52,483 nucleotides of DNA, from positions 1 to 52,483 of the forward strand of contig CAKOYA010000007.1 in the NCBI GenBank assembly GCA_934130325.1. Reading direction: 5' to 3'. Of the stretch, positions 24,967 through 34,048 are shown piece by piece. The notes under the pieces were generated by a model. That model did not search any database and had not been told where the DNA came from. It worked only from the letters and a program-made list of their open reading frames with translations. Both the position numbers and the translations under genes were made by a program. Numbering within the stretch: position 1 is the stretch's first letter; the number at the start of each line of letters is the position of its first letter. The stretch is from an uncultured Clostridia bacterium (lineage in GTDB: Bacteria > Bacillota > Clostridia > TANB77 > CAG-465).

Positions 24967-25066
24967 AGGCTCACATTTCAATTTAAGGCATAAACTAACT
25001 ATTATATGCTTTGTTAATACGTGCTTTTGCACTATTATATATTAATTTTTAAGGAGGTTTTGTACA

Positions 25067-26656
25067 ATGCAAAACATTTTCAATAATTTAACCACTTTTA
25101 TTCCAATTGCTATAATACTTATAGCAATAGTTGCAATCCTTGCTATAGGATACGTTAAGGCTCCACCAGACAAGGCTTTGATAATTTCTGGTATTCGGAA
25201 AAGACCAAAAATCTTGATTGCAAAAGCTGGCATTAAATTTCCTTTTTTAGAAAGAAAAGATGCTTTAATAATCAAACAAATAAGCGTTGACATTAAGACT
25301 AATGGTTACATTCCAACATTAGATTTTATTGGTGTTGATGTGGATGCAGTAGCTAAAATACGCGTAAAAACCGATGAAGCAGGCATTCAACTTGCTATGA
25401 AGAATTTTCTTAATATGAGTGAACAGCAAATAGTTCAATCTCTTACAGATTCTCTTCAAGGTAATATGCGTGAAATCATAGGTACAATAAGTTTAAAGGA
25501 AATTTGCAATGATCGAAAAAGATTTGGTGATGAAGTTCAAGAAAAAGCTCAAAAAGACATGAATGCACTTGGTATTGAAATTATATCATGTAATATTCAA
25601 AGGGTTGAAGATGAGAATCAATTAATCAATGCCTTAGGTCAAGACAATATGTCCCAAATACAAAAAGATGCCTCTGTTGCTAAAGCACAAGCAGATAAAG
25701 AGGTAGCGATTGCTCAAGCAGAAACCAAACGAGCGGCTAATGAAGCTCTAGTTAAAGCCGAAACGGAAATTGCGGAAAGAAATAACGAACTGGCAATAAA
25801 AAAAGCTGAGCTTAAAAAGCAATCTGATATCAAACAAGCTGAAGCAGATGCTGCATATGAAATTCAAAAGCAAGAACAGAGAAAATCAATTGAAGTGACT
25901 GCTGCTAATGCTGATATTGCTAAACAGGAACGCGAAGTTGAATTAAAACAAAAAGAGGCTCAAGTTAAAGAACAAGAACTTGAGGCATCTATAAAAAAGA
26001 AAGCTGACGCTGAAAAGTATGCTGCGGAGCAAAAAGCCCTAGTTGAACTTTATCAACGCCAAAAAGATGCAGAAGCTAAACGTTATGAAGAGGAACAAGG
26101 CGCAGAAGCTTTAAGAAAAACTGCAGAGGCAAAAAAATATGCTTCAGAACAAGAAGCTGAAGGTATAAGATTAGTTGGTGAAGCTGAAGCTGCTGCCATT
26201 AGAGCTAAAGCTATAGCTGAAGCTGAAGGTATAGATAAAAAGGCAGAAGCAATGAGAAAAATGGGAGAAGCTTCAATTATTGAAATGATTTGTACAGCAT
26301 ATCCTCAAATTGCTGAAGCTGTTGCTAAGCCGTTGCAAAATGTAGATTCAATCGTTATGTATGGTGAAGGTAATTCAACTAAAATGGTAAAAGACGTTGT
26401 AAATACCACATCGCAAATAATGGAATCAATAAAAACCGCAACTGGTATTGATCCTCAAGCCTTATTCTCAGGTTTCCTTGGAGGAAAAATCAATACTCAA
26501 TCTGATGCTAAAATATCTCCAACTAACAATTCTTCAAATCATCAAACAGAATCTAAAATTGATAATTCCACGGAAGATAAAGTTGAAGATATCAATAGCA
26601 GCAACTCAGACGTTTCCGATGATGACTATTCAACCGGATGGGATATTGATAATTAA
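25067..26656 (+). CDS. Flotillin-family SPFH protein
   Basis: A 529-aa flotillin of the YqiK/FloT type. An N-terminal membrane helix (about 8-30) is followed by the SPFH/band 7 domain (about 35-215). A long Ala/Glu/Lys coiled coil (about 215-410) has the AEAEG-type repeats typical of flotillins (LVGEAEAAAIRAKAIAEAEG). A low-complexity Ser/Asn/Asp tail ends it. Flotillins organise functional membrane microdomains. The NfeD partner often next to them is absent. AAGGAGG lies 8-9 nt before the ATG. The gene is monocistronic, with its own promoter and terminator. Confidence 0.92.
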   Translation: MQNIFNNLTTFIPIAIILIAIVAILAIGYVKAPPDKALIISGIRKRPKILIAKAGIKFPFLERKDALIIKQISVDIKTNGYIPTLDFIGVDVDAVAKIRVKTDEAGIQLAMKNFLNMSEQQIVQSLTDSLQGNMREIIGTISLKEICNDRKRFGDEVQEKAQKDMNALGIEIISCNIQRVEDENQLINALGQDNMSQIQKDASVAKAQADKEVAIAQAETKRAANEALVKAETEIAERNNELAIKKAELKKQSDIKQAEADAAYEIQKQEQRKSIEVTAANADIAKQEREVELKQKEAQVKEQELEASIKKKADAEKYAAEQKALVELYQRQKDAEAKRYEEEQGAEALRKTAEAKKYASEQEAEGIRLVGEAEAAAIRAKAIAEAEGIDKKAEAMRKMGEASIIEMICTAYPQIAEAVAKPLQNVDSIVMYGEGNSTKMVKDVVNTTSQIMESIKTATGIDPQALFSGFLGGKINTQSDAKISPTNNSSNHQTESKIDNSTEDKVEDINSSNSDVSDDDYSTGWDIDN

Positions 26657-26662
26657 ACTTAA

Positions 26663-26690
26663 CCCCACACTAGAAAATTCTAGTGTGGGG
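26663..26690 (+). terminator. Terminator of the flotillin gene
   Basis: A perfect 12-bp GC-richer stem (CCCCACACTAGA with its complement), 4-nt loop, six bases after the stop codon; the T tract that follows is weak. Confidence 0.75.
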
Positions 26691-26734
26691 TATACTTTTA
26701 CTTAAATTACATGCATTATAATATCATAATGCAT

Positions 26735-26826
26735 GAGCATATCGGATAGTTTGTGTAAACTAGGATAAACTTTCTATGATATTTAAATAGATGCTATATT
26801 AGAAATAATATAGTGTCTATTTTTAA
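26735..26826. repeat. IS256-type element end, copy A
   Basis: This stretch is nearly repeated, inverted, at 45833-45921. It contains AGTTTGTGTAAACT, AAACTTTCTATGATATT and a hairpin (AGATGCTATATT with AATATAGTGTCT) followed by ATTTTTAA. It lies just beyond the 3' end of the transposase remnant, so it should be that element's right end. Confidence 0.7.
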
Positions 26827-26929
26827 CTTAATTAAATTATATACCTTTTTATTATATTGTCAAGGTGTACTTACCAAAGATATCAAAATTATGTTAATTG
26901 GTACCTTTATAGTATAATAATTGGCGTTT

Positions 26930-27331
26930 TTATATTCTTCCATCAAAGAATATTCTTAATTCATTAATTATTACTCCCCAATCACGATATGGTTGAGTCC
27001 ATTTCTCTGTTATTATTTCGGTAGCTAGATATACGCTTTTTTCTAAAGATTGAATAGATGGAAATGTTGGTCTACCTTTATTTATCCTTTTATAACTATT
27101 ATTTAAGCTCTCTATTGAATTAGTTGTATATATTATTTTTCTTAGTTCTGGACCGTATTTAAAGAATGTAGATACATTGTCCCAATTATTTATCCAATTA
27201 TCTAAATTAATTTTTTTAACAAATCCCCCTCGTATAATTTTTTCGTTACCATCTTCATATGTTGATCCTCCATATTATTGCAAAGCCTCTTTAATTTCAT
27301 GATAGCTTAGATTTCTATTTTTCCTATTCAT
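26930..27331 (-). pseudogene. IS256-family transposase remnant
   Basis: The minus strand from about 27236 to 26930 encodes the transposase C-terminus: DNWDNVSTFFKYGPELRKII, YTTNSIESLNNSYKRIN, FPSIQSLEKSVYLAT, EKWTQPYRDWG and ELRIFFDGRI. These are clear IS256-family signatures. Just upstream an N-terminal start reads MNRKNRNLSYHEIKEALQ, then a TAA stop, YGGSTYEDGN, and jumps into the C-terminal part. Most of the catalytic core is deleted, so it cannot transpose itself. Confidence 0.85.
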
Positions 27332-27373
27332 TTTTTCAAAAGATCTACAATTATTTTTTCCTTAATTGATTCT

Positions 27374-27529
27374 TTAGAATATTATGTGGGTGCTTTTTTT
27401 GGCATTTGGAATCATAGAGGTTTTACTTATTGTTAAACGAGCCACCACAGGTAAAATTACTATAATTACAATAGAAATAATTAGAACAATTAATGAAATT
27501 CCAGTTTTGATTTTGTTTTCAATTTTCAT
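27374..27529 (-). CDS. Truncated prepilin-like membrane peptide
   Basis: A 51-codon gene with an AGGTGAT site 6 nt before its ATG. The product begins MKIENKIKTGISLIVLIISI and has one hydrophobic helix (about 10-31). The 'Lys-x-Gly-Ile-Ser-Leu-Ile' start matches the clostridial type IV prepilin-like N-terminus. The remaining 20 residues are unlike a pilin head, and the frame ends next to the IS remnant, so the gene was probably cut by that insertion. Too short for a working pilin. Confidence 0.55.
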   Translation of the reverse strand: MKIENKIKTGISLIVLIISIVIIVILPVVARLTISKTSMIPNAKKSTHIIF

Positions 27530-27627
27530 TATATCACCTACACAACAATTATATAATTGTGAAAAAGATATATTAAAGTTTTAAATATAATAGTATTATA
27601 ACAAAGTTACATAATTTTCGTTATAAA

Positions 27628-27658
27628 AAACAGGTGCTAATTTAATTAACACCTGTTT
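27628..27658 (-). terminator. Terminator of the str operon
   Basis: AAACAGGTG pairs with CACCTGTTT around a 13-nt loop, followed by a T-run on the minus strand, about 27 nt after the tuf stop. Confidence 0.8.
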
Positions 27659-27684
27659 AGAATATACTATATAATTAGTATATA

Positions 27685-28887
27685 TTATTCAATTATGTTA
27701 GAAACAGAACCTGCTCCAACTGTTCTACCACCTTCACGAATAGCGAATTTTAATCCTTTTTCAATTGCTATTGGAGTGATAAGTTTTATTTTCATAGTTA
27801 CATTATCACCAGGCATTACCATTTCTTTTTCTTTTGGTAATTCGATTACACCTGTAACATCTGTAGTTCTGAAATAGAATTGTGGTCTATATCCTTGGAA
27901 GAATGGAGTATGTCTTCCACCTTCTTCTTTTGTTAAGATATATACTTCTGCTTCAAATTCAGTATGTGGGTGAATTGAACCTGGTTTAGAAATAACTTGA
28001 CCTCTTTCAATTTCATTTCTTTGAATTCCTCTTAATAGAAGACCTGCATTATCACCAGCTTCTGCTGAATCTAATGATTTTCTAAACATTTCAATACCAG
28101 TTACTACTGTCTTTTTCTTTTCATCAGAAAGTCCAACAATTTCAACTTCCTCACTTACTTTTAAAGTTCCTCTTTCAATTCTACCTGTTGCAACTGTTCC
28201 TCTACCTGTTATAGTGAATACATCTTCAACTGGCATTAAGAAAGGTTTATCAGTATCTCTTTCTGGAGTTGGAATATATGTATCAACAGCTTCTAATAAT
28301 TCTTTGATACAAGCATATTCTGGAGCATTAGGATCAGTTGAAGTAGATTCTAATACTTTAAGTGCAGAACCTTGGATAATTGGAGTTGTATCTCCTGGGA
28401 AATCATATTTAGATAATAAATCTCTAATATCCATTTCTACTAATTCTAATAATTCAGGATCGTCAACCATATCACATTTGTTCATAAATACTACGATATA
28501 TTTAACACCAACTTGGTTTGCAAGAAGAATGTGTTCTCTTGTTTGTGGCATTGGACCATCAGCAGCAGAAACAACAAGAATAGCTCCATCCATTTGTGCA
28601 GCACCAGTGATCATGTTTTTAACATAGTCAGCGTGTCCTGGACAGTCAACGTGAGCATAGTGTCTATTAGCTGTTTCATATTCAACGTGAGCTGTAGAGA
28701 TTGTTATACCTCTTTGTCTTTCTTCTGGAGCACCATCGATTTGATCGTATGCTTTAAATTCTGCTCCACCTGTTAAACTACAATATTTAGTTATTGCAGC
28801 TGTTAAAGTTGTTTTACCATGGTCAACGTGACCTATAGTTCCAATATTAGCATGTGGTTTGTTTCTTTCGAACTTAGCTTTTGCCAT
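27685..28887 (-). CDS. tuf: Elongation factor Tu
   Basis: A 400-aa EF-Tu. The GTPase domain has GHVDHGKTT (G1), DCPGHADYVKN (G3) and NKCDMVDD (G4). Domains 2 and 3 carry VEDVFTITGRGTVATGRIERG and the conserved C-terminus FAIREGGRTVGAGSVSNIIE. It brings aminoacyl-tRNA to the ribosome. Last gene of rpsL-rpsG-fusA-tuf. A 125-nt gap to fusA contains a small ATGCT/AGCAT hairpin. AAGGAGG precedes the ATG. No second tuf is present in this window. Confidence 0.99.
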   Translation of the reverse strand: MAKAKFERNKPHANIGTIGHVDHGKTTLTAAITKYCSLTGGAEFKAYDQIDGAPEERQRGITISTAHVEYETANRHYAHVDCPGHADYVKNMITGAAQMDGAILVVSAADGPMPQTREHILLANQVGVKYIVVFMNKCDMVDDPELLELVEMDIRDLLSKYDFPGDTTPIIQGSALKVLESTSTDPNAPEYACIKELLEAVDTYIPTPERDTDKPFLMPVEDVFTITGRGTVATGRIERGTLKVSEEVEIVGLSDEKKKTVVTGIEMFRKSLDSAEAGDNAGLLLRGIQRNEIERGQVISKPGSIHPHTEFEAEVYILTKEEGGRHTPFFQGYRPQFYFRTTDVTGVIELPKEKEMVMPGDNVTMKIKLITPIAIEKGLKFAIREGGRTVGAGSVSNIIE

Positions 28888-29012
28888 TTTAAATTCCTCC
28901 TTAAATCATATATAAATGCTACAAAGCATCATTTATATTTATTTTACTACAATCAAGGCGTTTTTGCAATACCTTTGATTTATTTTTATATTTTAAAATT
29001 CAAACTAAATAA

Positions 29013-31097
29013 TTAGTCTTGTTTCTTTGTTCTTTGAGATACAATAGTCTCAAGAACTGATTTAGGAACTTCTTCATAATGAGAAGGTTCCATAGCATAT
29101 ACTCCTCTTCCTTGAGTTTTAGACCTCAAATCTGTTGCATATCCAAACATTTCAGAAAGTGGAATAAACGAATGTATAGTTGTAGTACCTTGTACTGTTT
29201 CCATACCTTCCATTCTACCACGTCTTGAGTTAACATCGCCAATAACGTCTCCCATATATTCTTCTGGAACTGTTATATCTACCTTCATTATTGGTTCAAG
29301 TAGAACTGCTCCACCTTGTCTACATGCCTCTTTAAAGGCCATAGAGCCAGCAACATGGAATGCCATTTCTGATGAGTCCACATCATGGTAAGAACCATCA
29401 ACAAGTGCAACTTTAACATCTACTACTGGATATCCAGCAAGAATACCTGCCTTCATTGCATCTTGAACACCTTCATCAGTTGGTTTAACGTATTCTTTAG
29501 GAACAACACCACCAACAATTTTTGATTCAAACTCATATCCCTTTCCAGCTTCGTTAGGTTCAACTTCTAGCCATACATGACCATATTGACCTCTACCACC
29601 AGACTGCCTTATGAATTTTCCTTCTACTCTAACTGGCTTTTTAATTGTTTCTTTATAAGCAACTTGTGGCTTACCAACATTTGCTTCAACTTTAAATTCT
29701 CTTTTCATTCTATCAACGATTATATCCAAGTGTAATTCACCCATACCAGCAATGATAGTTTGACCAGTTTCTTGATTTGTATATGTTTTAAATGATGGAT
29801 CCTCTTCAGCTAATTTTTGTAAAGCAATAGCCATTTTTTCTTGGTCTGCCTTAGTTTTAGGCTCAATAGATATGTCTATAACTGGTTCTGGGAACTCAAT
29901 TGATTCCAATACAATTGGTGCATTTTCATCACAAATTGTATCTCCTGTTACAACATCCTTTAAGCCAACAGCACAAGCTATATCTCCTGAATAAACTTTA
30001 TCTATATCTTGTCTGTTATTAGCATGCATTTGAATTAATCTTCCGATTCTTTCTTTTTTACCCTTATTTGCATTTAAAACATATGAACCACTTTCTAATG
30101 TACCCGAGTAAACTCTAAAGAAAGTAAGTTTACCAACATATGGATCAGTCATTATTTTGAAAGCTAATGCTGCGAATGGTTGATCATCTGCAGATACTCT
30201 TTCTTCTTCTGTTCCATCTTCTAGAACACCTTTAATATGTGGTATATCTGTTGGAGCTGGCATATAATCAACAATGTTATCAAGTAATTCTTGAACACCT
30301 TTGTTTTTATATGAACTTCCACAAGTTACAGGAACCATAGTACCTGCAATAGTAGATTTTCTTATAGCAGCTTTCATTTCTTCTATAGTTAATTCTTCTC
30401 CACCAAGATATTTTTCCATTAATGCATCATCTTGTTCTGCTATATGTTCCATAAGATCAGTTCTATACTTTTCAGCAAGTTCTTTCATATCTTCTGGAAT
30501 TTCTTCTTCTCTAACATCTTTTCCAAGATCATCATAATGAACAAATGCTTTCATTTTAAGTAAATCAACGATACCCTTAAATGTATCTTCTTTACCTATT
30601 GGAAGAGCAATTGGAACTGCATTTGCTTGTAATCTTTCTCTTAATTGTTTTATACAATTAAAGAAATCAGCACCTGTAATATCCATTTTATTAACATATA
30701 CCATTCTTGGTACATTATATTTATTTGCTTGTCTCCAAACTGTTTCAGATTGAGGTTGAACCCCACCTTTTGCACAAAGAACTGTAACGGATCCATCTAG
30801 AACTCTTAGAGATCTTTCAACTTCAATTGTAAAGTCAACGTGTCCTGGAGTATCAATAATATTGATTCTATTATTTTTCCAAAAACATGTAGTTGCAGCT
30901 GAAGTTATTGTTATACCTCTTTCTTGTTCTTGAGACATCCAGTCCATTGTTGCGCCACCATCATGAACTTCACCTATTTTATGAGTTTTACCTGTATAAA
31001 ATAGTATTCTTTCAGTAGTTGTTGTTTTACCAGCATCTATGTGAGCCATGATACCTATGTTTCTAGTCCTCTCAAGAGGATATTCTCTTCCTGCCAT
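29013..31097 (-). CDS. fusA: Elongation factor G
   Basis: A 694-aa EF-G of normal length. GTPase motifs are AHIDAGKTTTTER, DTPGHVDFTIEVERS and VNKMDITGADF. Later blocks GMGELHLDIIVDRM, GRGQYGHVWLEVEP and the domain IV/V end SEMFGYATDLRSKTQGRG are all intact. It drives translocation on the ribosome. It follows rpsG by 30 nt with a GGAAGGAGG-type site. Confidence 0.99.
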   Translation of the reverse strand: MAGREYPLERTRNIGIMAHIDAGKTTTTERILFYTGKTHKIGEVHDGGATMDWMSQEQERGITITSAATTCFWKNNRINIIDTPGHVDFTIEVERSLRVLDGSVTVLCAKGGVQPQSETVWRQANKYNVPRMVYVNKMDITGADFFNCIKQLRERLQANAVPIALPIGKEDTFKGIVDLLKMKAFVHYDDLGKDVREEEIPEDMKELAEKYRTDLMEHIAEQDDALMEKYLGGEELTIEEMKAAIRKSTIAGTMVPVTCGSSYKNKGVQELLDNIVDYMPAPTDIPHIKGVLEDGTEEERVSADDQPFAALAFKIMTDPYVGKLTFFRVYSGTLESGSYVLNANKGKKERIGRLIQMHANNRQDIDKVYSGDIACAVGLKDVVTGDTICDENAPIVLESIEFPEPVIDISIEPKTKADQEKMAIALQKLAEEDPSFKTYTNQETGQTIIAGMGELHLDIIVDRMKREFKVEANVGKPQVAYKETIKKPVRVEGKFIRQSGGRGQYGHVWLEVEPNEAGKGYEFESKIVGGVVPKEYVKPTDEGVQDAMKAGILAGYPVVDVKVALVDGSYHDVDSSEMAFHVAGSMAFKEACRQGGAVLLEPIMKVDITVPEEYMGDVIGDVNSRRGRMEGMETVQGTTTIHSFIPLSEMFGYATDLRSKTQGRGVYAMEPSHYEEVPKSVLETIVSQRTKKQD

Positions 31098-31127
31098 ACC
31101 TTCATTGTCCTCCTTCCAAATTTATTA

Positions 31128-31598
31128 TTACCATCTATAATGTGCAAATGCTCTATTAGCTTCAGCCATTCTATGTGTATCTTCTTTCTTTTTGAAAGCT
31201 CCACCTTGGCCATTTATTGCATCCATTATTTCAGCAGCTAGTTTTTCTTCCATGCTATGCTCATTTCTTTTTCTAGCATATTCAACTAACCATCTAATTG
31301 CAAGTGATTGTTTTCTTTCAGCTCTTATTTCCATTGGTACTTGGTATGTTGCACCACCAACACGTCTAGCTTTAACTTCTAAAGCTGGTGTTACATTATC
31401 TAAAGCCTGCTGGAAAGCATCTAAAGCTTCTCTACCAGTCTTTTCTGCAACAATATTAAAAGCACCATAAACAATCTTTTGGGCTGTCACTTTTTTACCA
31501 TCCCACATAACTTTATTTATAAGCTTAGTTATAACTTTAGAGTTATATACTGGATCTGGCATAACTTCTCTTTTTGCAATATGTCCTTTTCTTGCCAC
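31128..31598 (-). CDS. rpsG: 30S ribosomal protein S7
   Basis: A 156-aa S7 beginning MARKGHIAKREVMPDPVYNS, with LINKVMWDGKK, VGGATYQVPMEI and the C-terminal MAEANRAFAHYRW. It nucleates assembly of the 30S head. In several bacteria S7 represses its operon through the rpsL-rpsG spacer. That spacer here is 120 nt and contains a GAACTTA/TAAGTTC hairpin on the minus strand, which might serve this role. GGAGGGAAG precedes the ATG. Confidence 0.98.
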   Translation of the reverse strand: MARKGHIAKREVMPDPVYNSKVITKLINKVMWDGKKVTAQKIVYGAFNIVAEKTGREALDAFQQALDNVTPALEVKARRVGGATYQVPMEIRAERKQSLAIRWLVEYARKRNEHSMEEKLAAEIMDAINGQGGAFKKKEDTHRMAEANRAFAHYRW

Positions 31599-31718
31599 TT
31601 TTCTTCCCTCCTTAATTTTGATTTTGAACTTAAATAAGTTCGTAAGGTACTCAAAAACTTTTCATTTCTGCAAGGGCTTGTAATCTATATATTAAACTTC
31701 AAGCGCCTAACCTAAATA

Positions 31719-32135
31719 TTATTTTTTCTTTGCTCTTTTTGCACCATATTTTGATTTTGCTTGCATACGATCAGCAACACCTGCTGTATCAAGCACACCT
31801 CTTACAATGTGGTAACGTACACCTGGAAGGTCTTTTACTCTTCCACCACGAATTAGAACAACGCTATGTTCTTGTAAATTGTGTCCAATTCCTGGAATAT
31901 ATGCTGTTACTTCCATTGTATTAGATAATTTTACTCTGGCTACTTTTCTTAAAGCAGAGTTTGGTTTTTTAGGTGTTTGAGTTTTTACAACTGTACAAAC
32001 TCCTCTTTTTTGTGGAGAAGATTGATTTGTAGCTTTTTTCTTTCTTGAATTATATCCCCTTTGTAAAGCTGGAGATTTAGATTTAGTTATCTTCTCTTCT
32101 CTACCATGTCTTACTAATTGACTAAATGTAGGCAC
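31719..32135 (-). CDS. rpsL: 30S ribosomal protein S12
   Basis: A 138-aa S12 of the decoding centre. The conserved streptomycin-site loops are TPKKPNSALRKVARVKL and PGVRYHIVRGVLDTAG. Both Lys positions that mutate to streptomycin resistance appear wild type. The start is GTG, with AAAGGGGTGA at suitable spacing. First gene of the str operon, with a consensus promoter upstream. Confidence 0.98.
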   Translation of the reverse strand: MPTFSQLVRHGREEKITKSKSPALQRGYNSRKKKATNQSSPQKRGVCTVVKTQTPKKPNSALRKVARVKLSNTMEVTAYIPGIGHNLQEHSVVLIRGGRVKDLPGVRYHIVRGVLDTAGVADRMQAKSKYGAKRAKKK

Positions 32136-32188
32136 TTAAAATTCACCCCTTTCTATTAACACTTAAAACCTTAAAAAGGTACATATAT

Positions 32189-32217
32189 ATTATACATAAT
32201 ATTGCGCATAAAGTCAA
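32189..32217 (-). promoter_or_regulatory. Promoter of the str operon
   Basis: Minus-strand TTGACT (32212-32217) and TATAAT (32189-32194) with a 17-bp spacer, about 55 bp before rpsL. Confidence 0.85.
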
Positions 32218-32399
32218 TATTTTTGTATTATTTTATGTTACATTTAAATAATATTTTAAATTATAAATACACTATAATGTGTATCAATTTCATATAAAAA
32301 CATATAATATCTATATATCAGTATTTTGCAACATTTAAAGCTGTTAATTTTACTTTTTTATAATGATATAATTATAGACATTAAATGGTGGTGATTTTT

Positions 32400-32711
32400 A
32401 TGGATTTTAAAACATATTGTGGCAAGAGAATCAAAGAATATAGAGAGAATGTTGGATTTACTCAAGAATATATGGCTAAGGAATTAAATATAGCCCCTAA
32501 CCATTATGGAAGAATTGAAAGAGGAGAGAATGCATGTACTCTTTCAAAATTAATACATATATGTAATTTGTTGAAAGTATCGCCAAATGATCTTTTAGCA
32601 GAACTTATAATAACTCAAGACAGTACTTTAGAAACTGAAATTCAAAAATTAAATGTAACTGATAAACAAGCTGTTTTAAAATACGTTGAATTTCTTATAT
32701 CGAAATATTAG
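32400..32711 (+). CDS. XRE-family small transcriptional regulator
   Basis: A 103-aa protein with an N-terminal helix-turn-helix of the Cro/CI type (about residues 5-60): IKEYRENVGFTQEYMAKELNI, then HYGRIERGENACTLSKLIHI. A short C-terminal helical region (about 75-103) may dimerise. Its targets are unknown; it lies between the divergent str operon and a convergent transglutaminase-like gene. The start is the ATG at 32400 after GGTGGTGA. An upstream GTG/ATG set overlaps that site. Confidence 0.85.
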   Translation: MDFKTYCGKRIKEYRENVGFTQEYMAKELNIAPNHYGRIERGENACTLSKLIHICNLLKVSPNDLLAELIITQDSTLETEIQKLNVTDKQAVLKYVEFLISKY

Positions 32712-32744
32712 AGAGAAACATTTCTAATTGAAATGTTTCTCTCT
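32710..32744. terminator. Shared terminator of the XRE and transglutaminase genes
   Basis: A perfect 15-bp stem (32710-32724 with 32730-32744), 5-nt loop, sits between convergent genes and overlaps the XRE stop codon. Confidence 0.85.
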
Positions 32745-32747
32745 AAT

Positions 32748-33929
32748 TTATTTATTTTTCATCAACACATATGTATTTAATATATTATAATAAGTTATCT
32801 TATTATTTGAAATATAATCAGTATATTGGTTTCTACTTAAAAATTTTACCATTTGTTCTGGTACATCATCTACATCACTTGAAGAAAATTCTAATAAATA
32901 TTGATTTTCGTTGTTATCTAGTAATGACTTAAACTTTTTCATAAAAACATCTTCAAATTTTAAAACCTTATTCTTTTTTATATAATAATTATATTCCTCA
33001 TTATTTGAAATAGGTAATATTTCTTCACTATCTATAGTGTGTGTACCTTTTATAGCATTTGTAGTCAAATTAAAATATGTATGTAATACTATATTTTCAC
33101 TAATATCCTTTATTGATTTATCGGACGTTAAATCTAAATGATACCATGAATTATTTAGATTTACTAAATTCCACGCATGAGCTTCATTTTCTAAATTTCC
33201 AAACACTATAATGCTTTCAATCCCTTTTCTATCTAATAAAATTTGTAATGCTTTTGAAAATCCGTCACAAACCGATTGATTAGATAAAAAAGCTCCATAA
33301 ATAGTATGACATTCTTGAGGTACCAGTTCTACATCATTATATTCATAATATTTAACATTTTTTCCTAACATATCATGTAAAATTAACTCTGATTCAAAAT
33401 CATCCTTACCTTTTGTATATTCAATATATTCATTTATTTTATTTTCTATTTCACTGATTTTTGTATCCAACTCACTACTATTACTCAACGTATATTCTAG
33501 TTCTAATTCAACATACTCATTAAATGCTGTCGTTTTAGTTAAAACTGTATATTTACTACTTACATAAAAAACTTCTGGATGATCGGCAAAAAAAGCTTGC
33601 ATTGATTTATCAATATCACTCATAGTTGTATCATTATCAATTATTTCATATTCTTTTAATGCTATGCTTTTATTAAATTTTTTAATCCCATTTGCTATGG
33701 CAGTATATATTTTTTTATTTTCACTACTTAAAGAATTATAATAAAAGCTTTGATTTTTTAACTTCAACCTATTTATTTCAAAATCATTATTATATTCTTC
33801 TAATTCATCCTTAAATATTAAATCAGAAAATTCACCGATTGCAGTATCAGAATCAGAGTCATCAGCTAAAATAAATATTCCAAAAACTATAAACACAAAA
33901 ACTAAACAAATAAATAAAATTTTTTTCAT
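32748..33929 (-). CDS. Exported transglutaminase-like protein
   Basis: A 393-aa protein with an N-terminal signal peptide or anchor (about 3-22). A helical N-domain (about 40-180) is followed by a transglutaminase-like fold. The triad is visible: Cys in NQSVCDGFSKAL, His in NEAHAWNLV and Asp in YHLDLTSD. Such domains act as cysteine proteases, amidases or cross-linkers at the cell surface; the substrate is unknown. The region upstream carries the rpoBC terminator. Confidence 0.82.
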   Translation of the reverse strand: MKKILFICLVFVFIVFGIFILADDSDSDTAIGEFSDLIFKDELEEYNNDFEINRLKLKNQSFYYNSLSSENKKIYTAIANGIKKFNKSIALKEYEIIDNDTTMSDIDKSMQAFFADHPEVFYVSSKYTVLTKTTAFNEYVELELEYTLSNSSELDTKISEIENKINEYIEYTKGKDDFESELILHDMLGKNVKYYEYNDVELVPQECHTIYGAFLSNQSVCDGFSKALQILLDRKGIESIIVFGNLENEAHAWNLVNLNNSWYHLDLTSDKSIKDISENIVLHTYFNLTTNAIKGTHTIDSEEILPISNNEEYNYYIKKNKVLKFEDVFMKKFKSLLDNNENQYLLEFSSSDVDDVPEQMVKFLSRNQYTDYISNNKITYYNILNTYVLMKNK

Positions 33930-33989
33930 AACTCTCCTTTGCTAAAATTTATTATAAAAATATTTTAATATATTTATATGAAAAAAACA

Positions 33990-34017
33990 ACAAAAAAGAA
34001 GAAGTTTTTTAACTTCT
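33990..34017 (-). terminator. Terminator of rpoB-rpoC
   Basis: AGAAGTT pairs with AACTTCT on the minus strand and is followed by TCTTTTTTG, about 30 nt after the rpoC stop. Confidence 0.8.
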
Positions 34018-34048
34018 CCTTTAATTATACATTTTATAACAAAATTTA

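Noticed and set aside
27384..27584. 66-aa plus-strand frame beside the IS remnant
   Set aside because: It has no ribosome binding site and is antisense to the prepilin-like gene, whose ATG, ribosome binding site and hydrophobic start are convincing.
31599..31718. A firm S7-binding autoregulatory site between rpsL and rpsG
   Set aside because: There is a short hairpin, but I cannot match it to a known S7 target, so it is only mentioned with rpsG.
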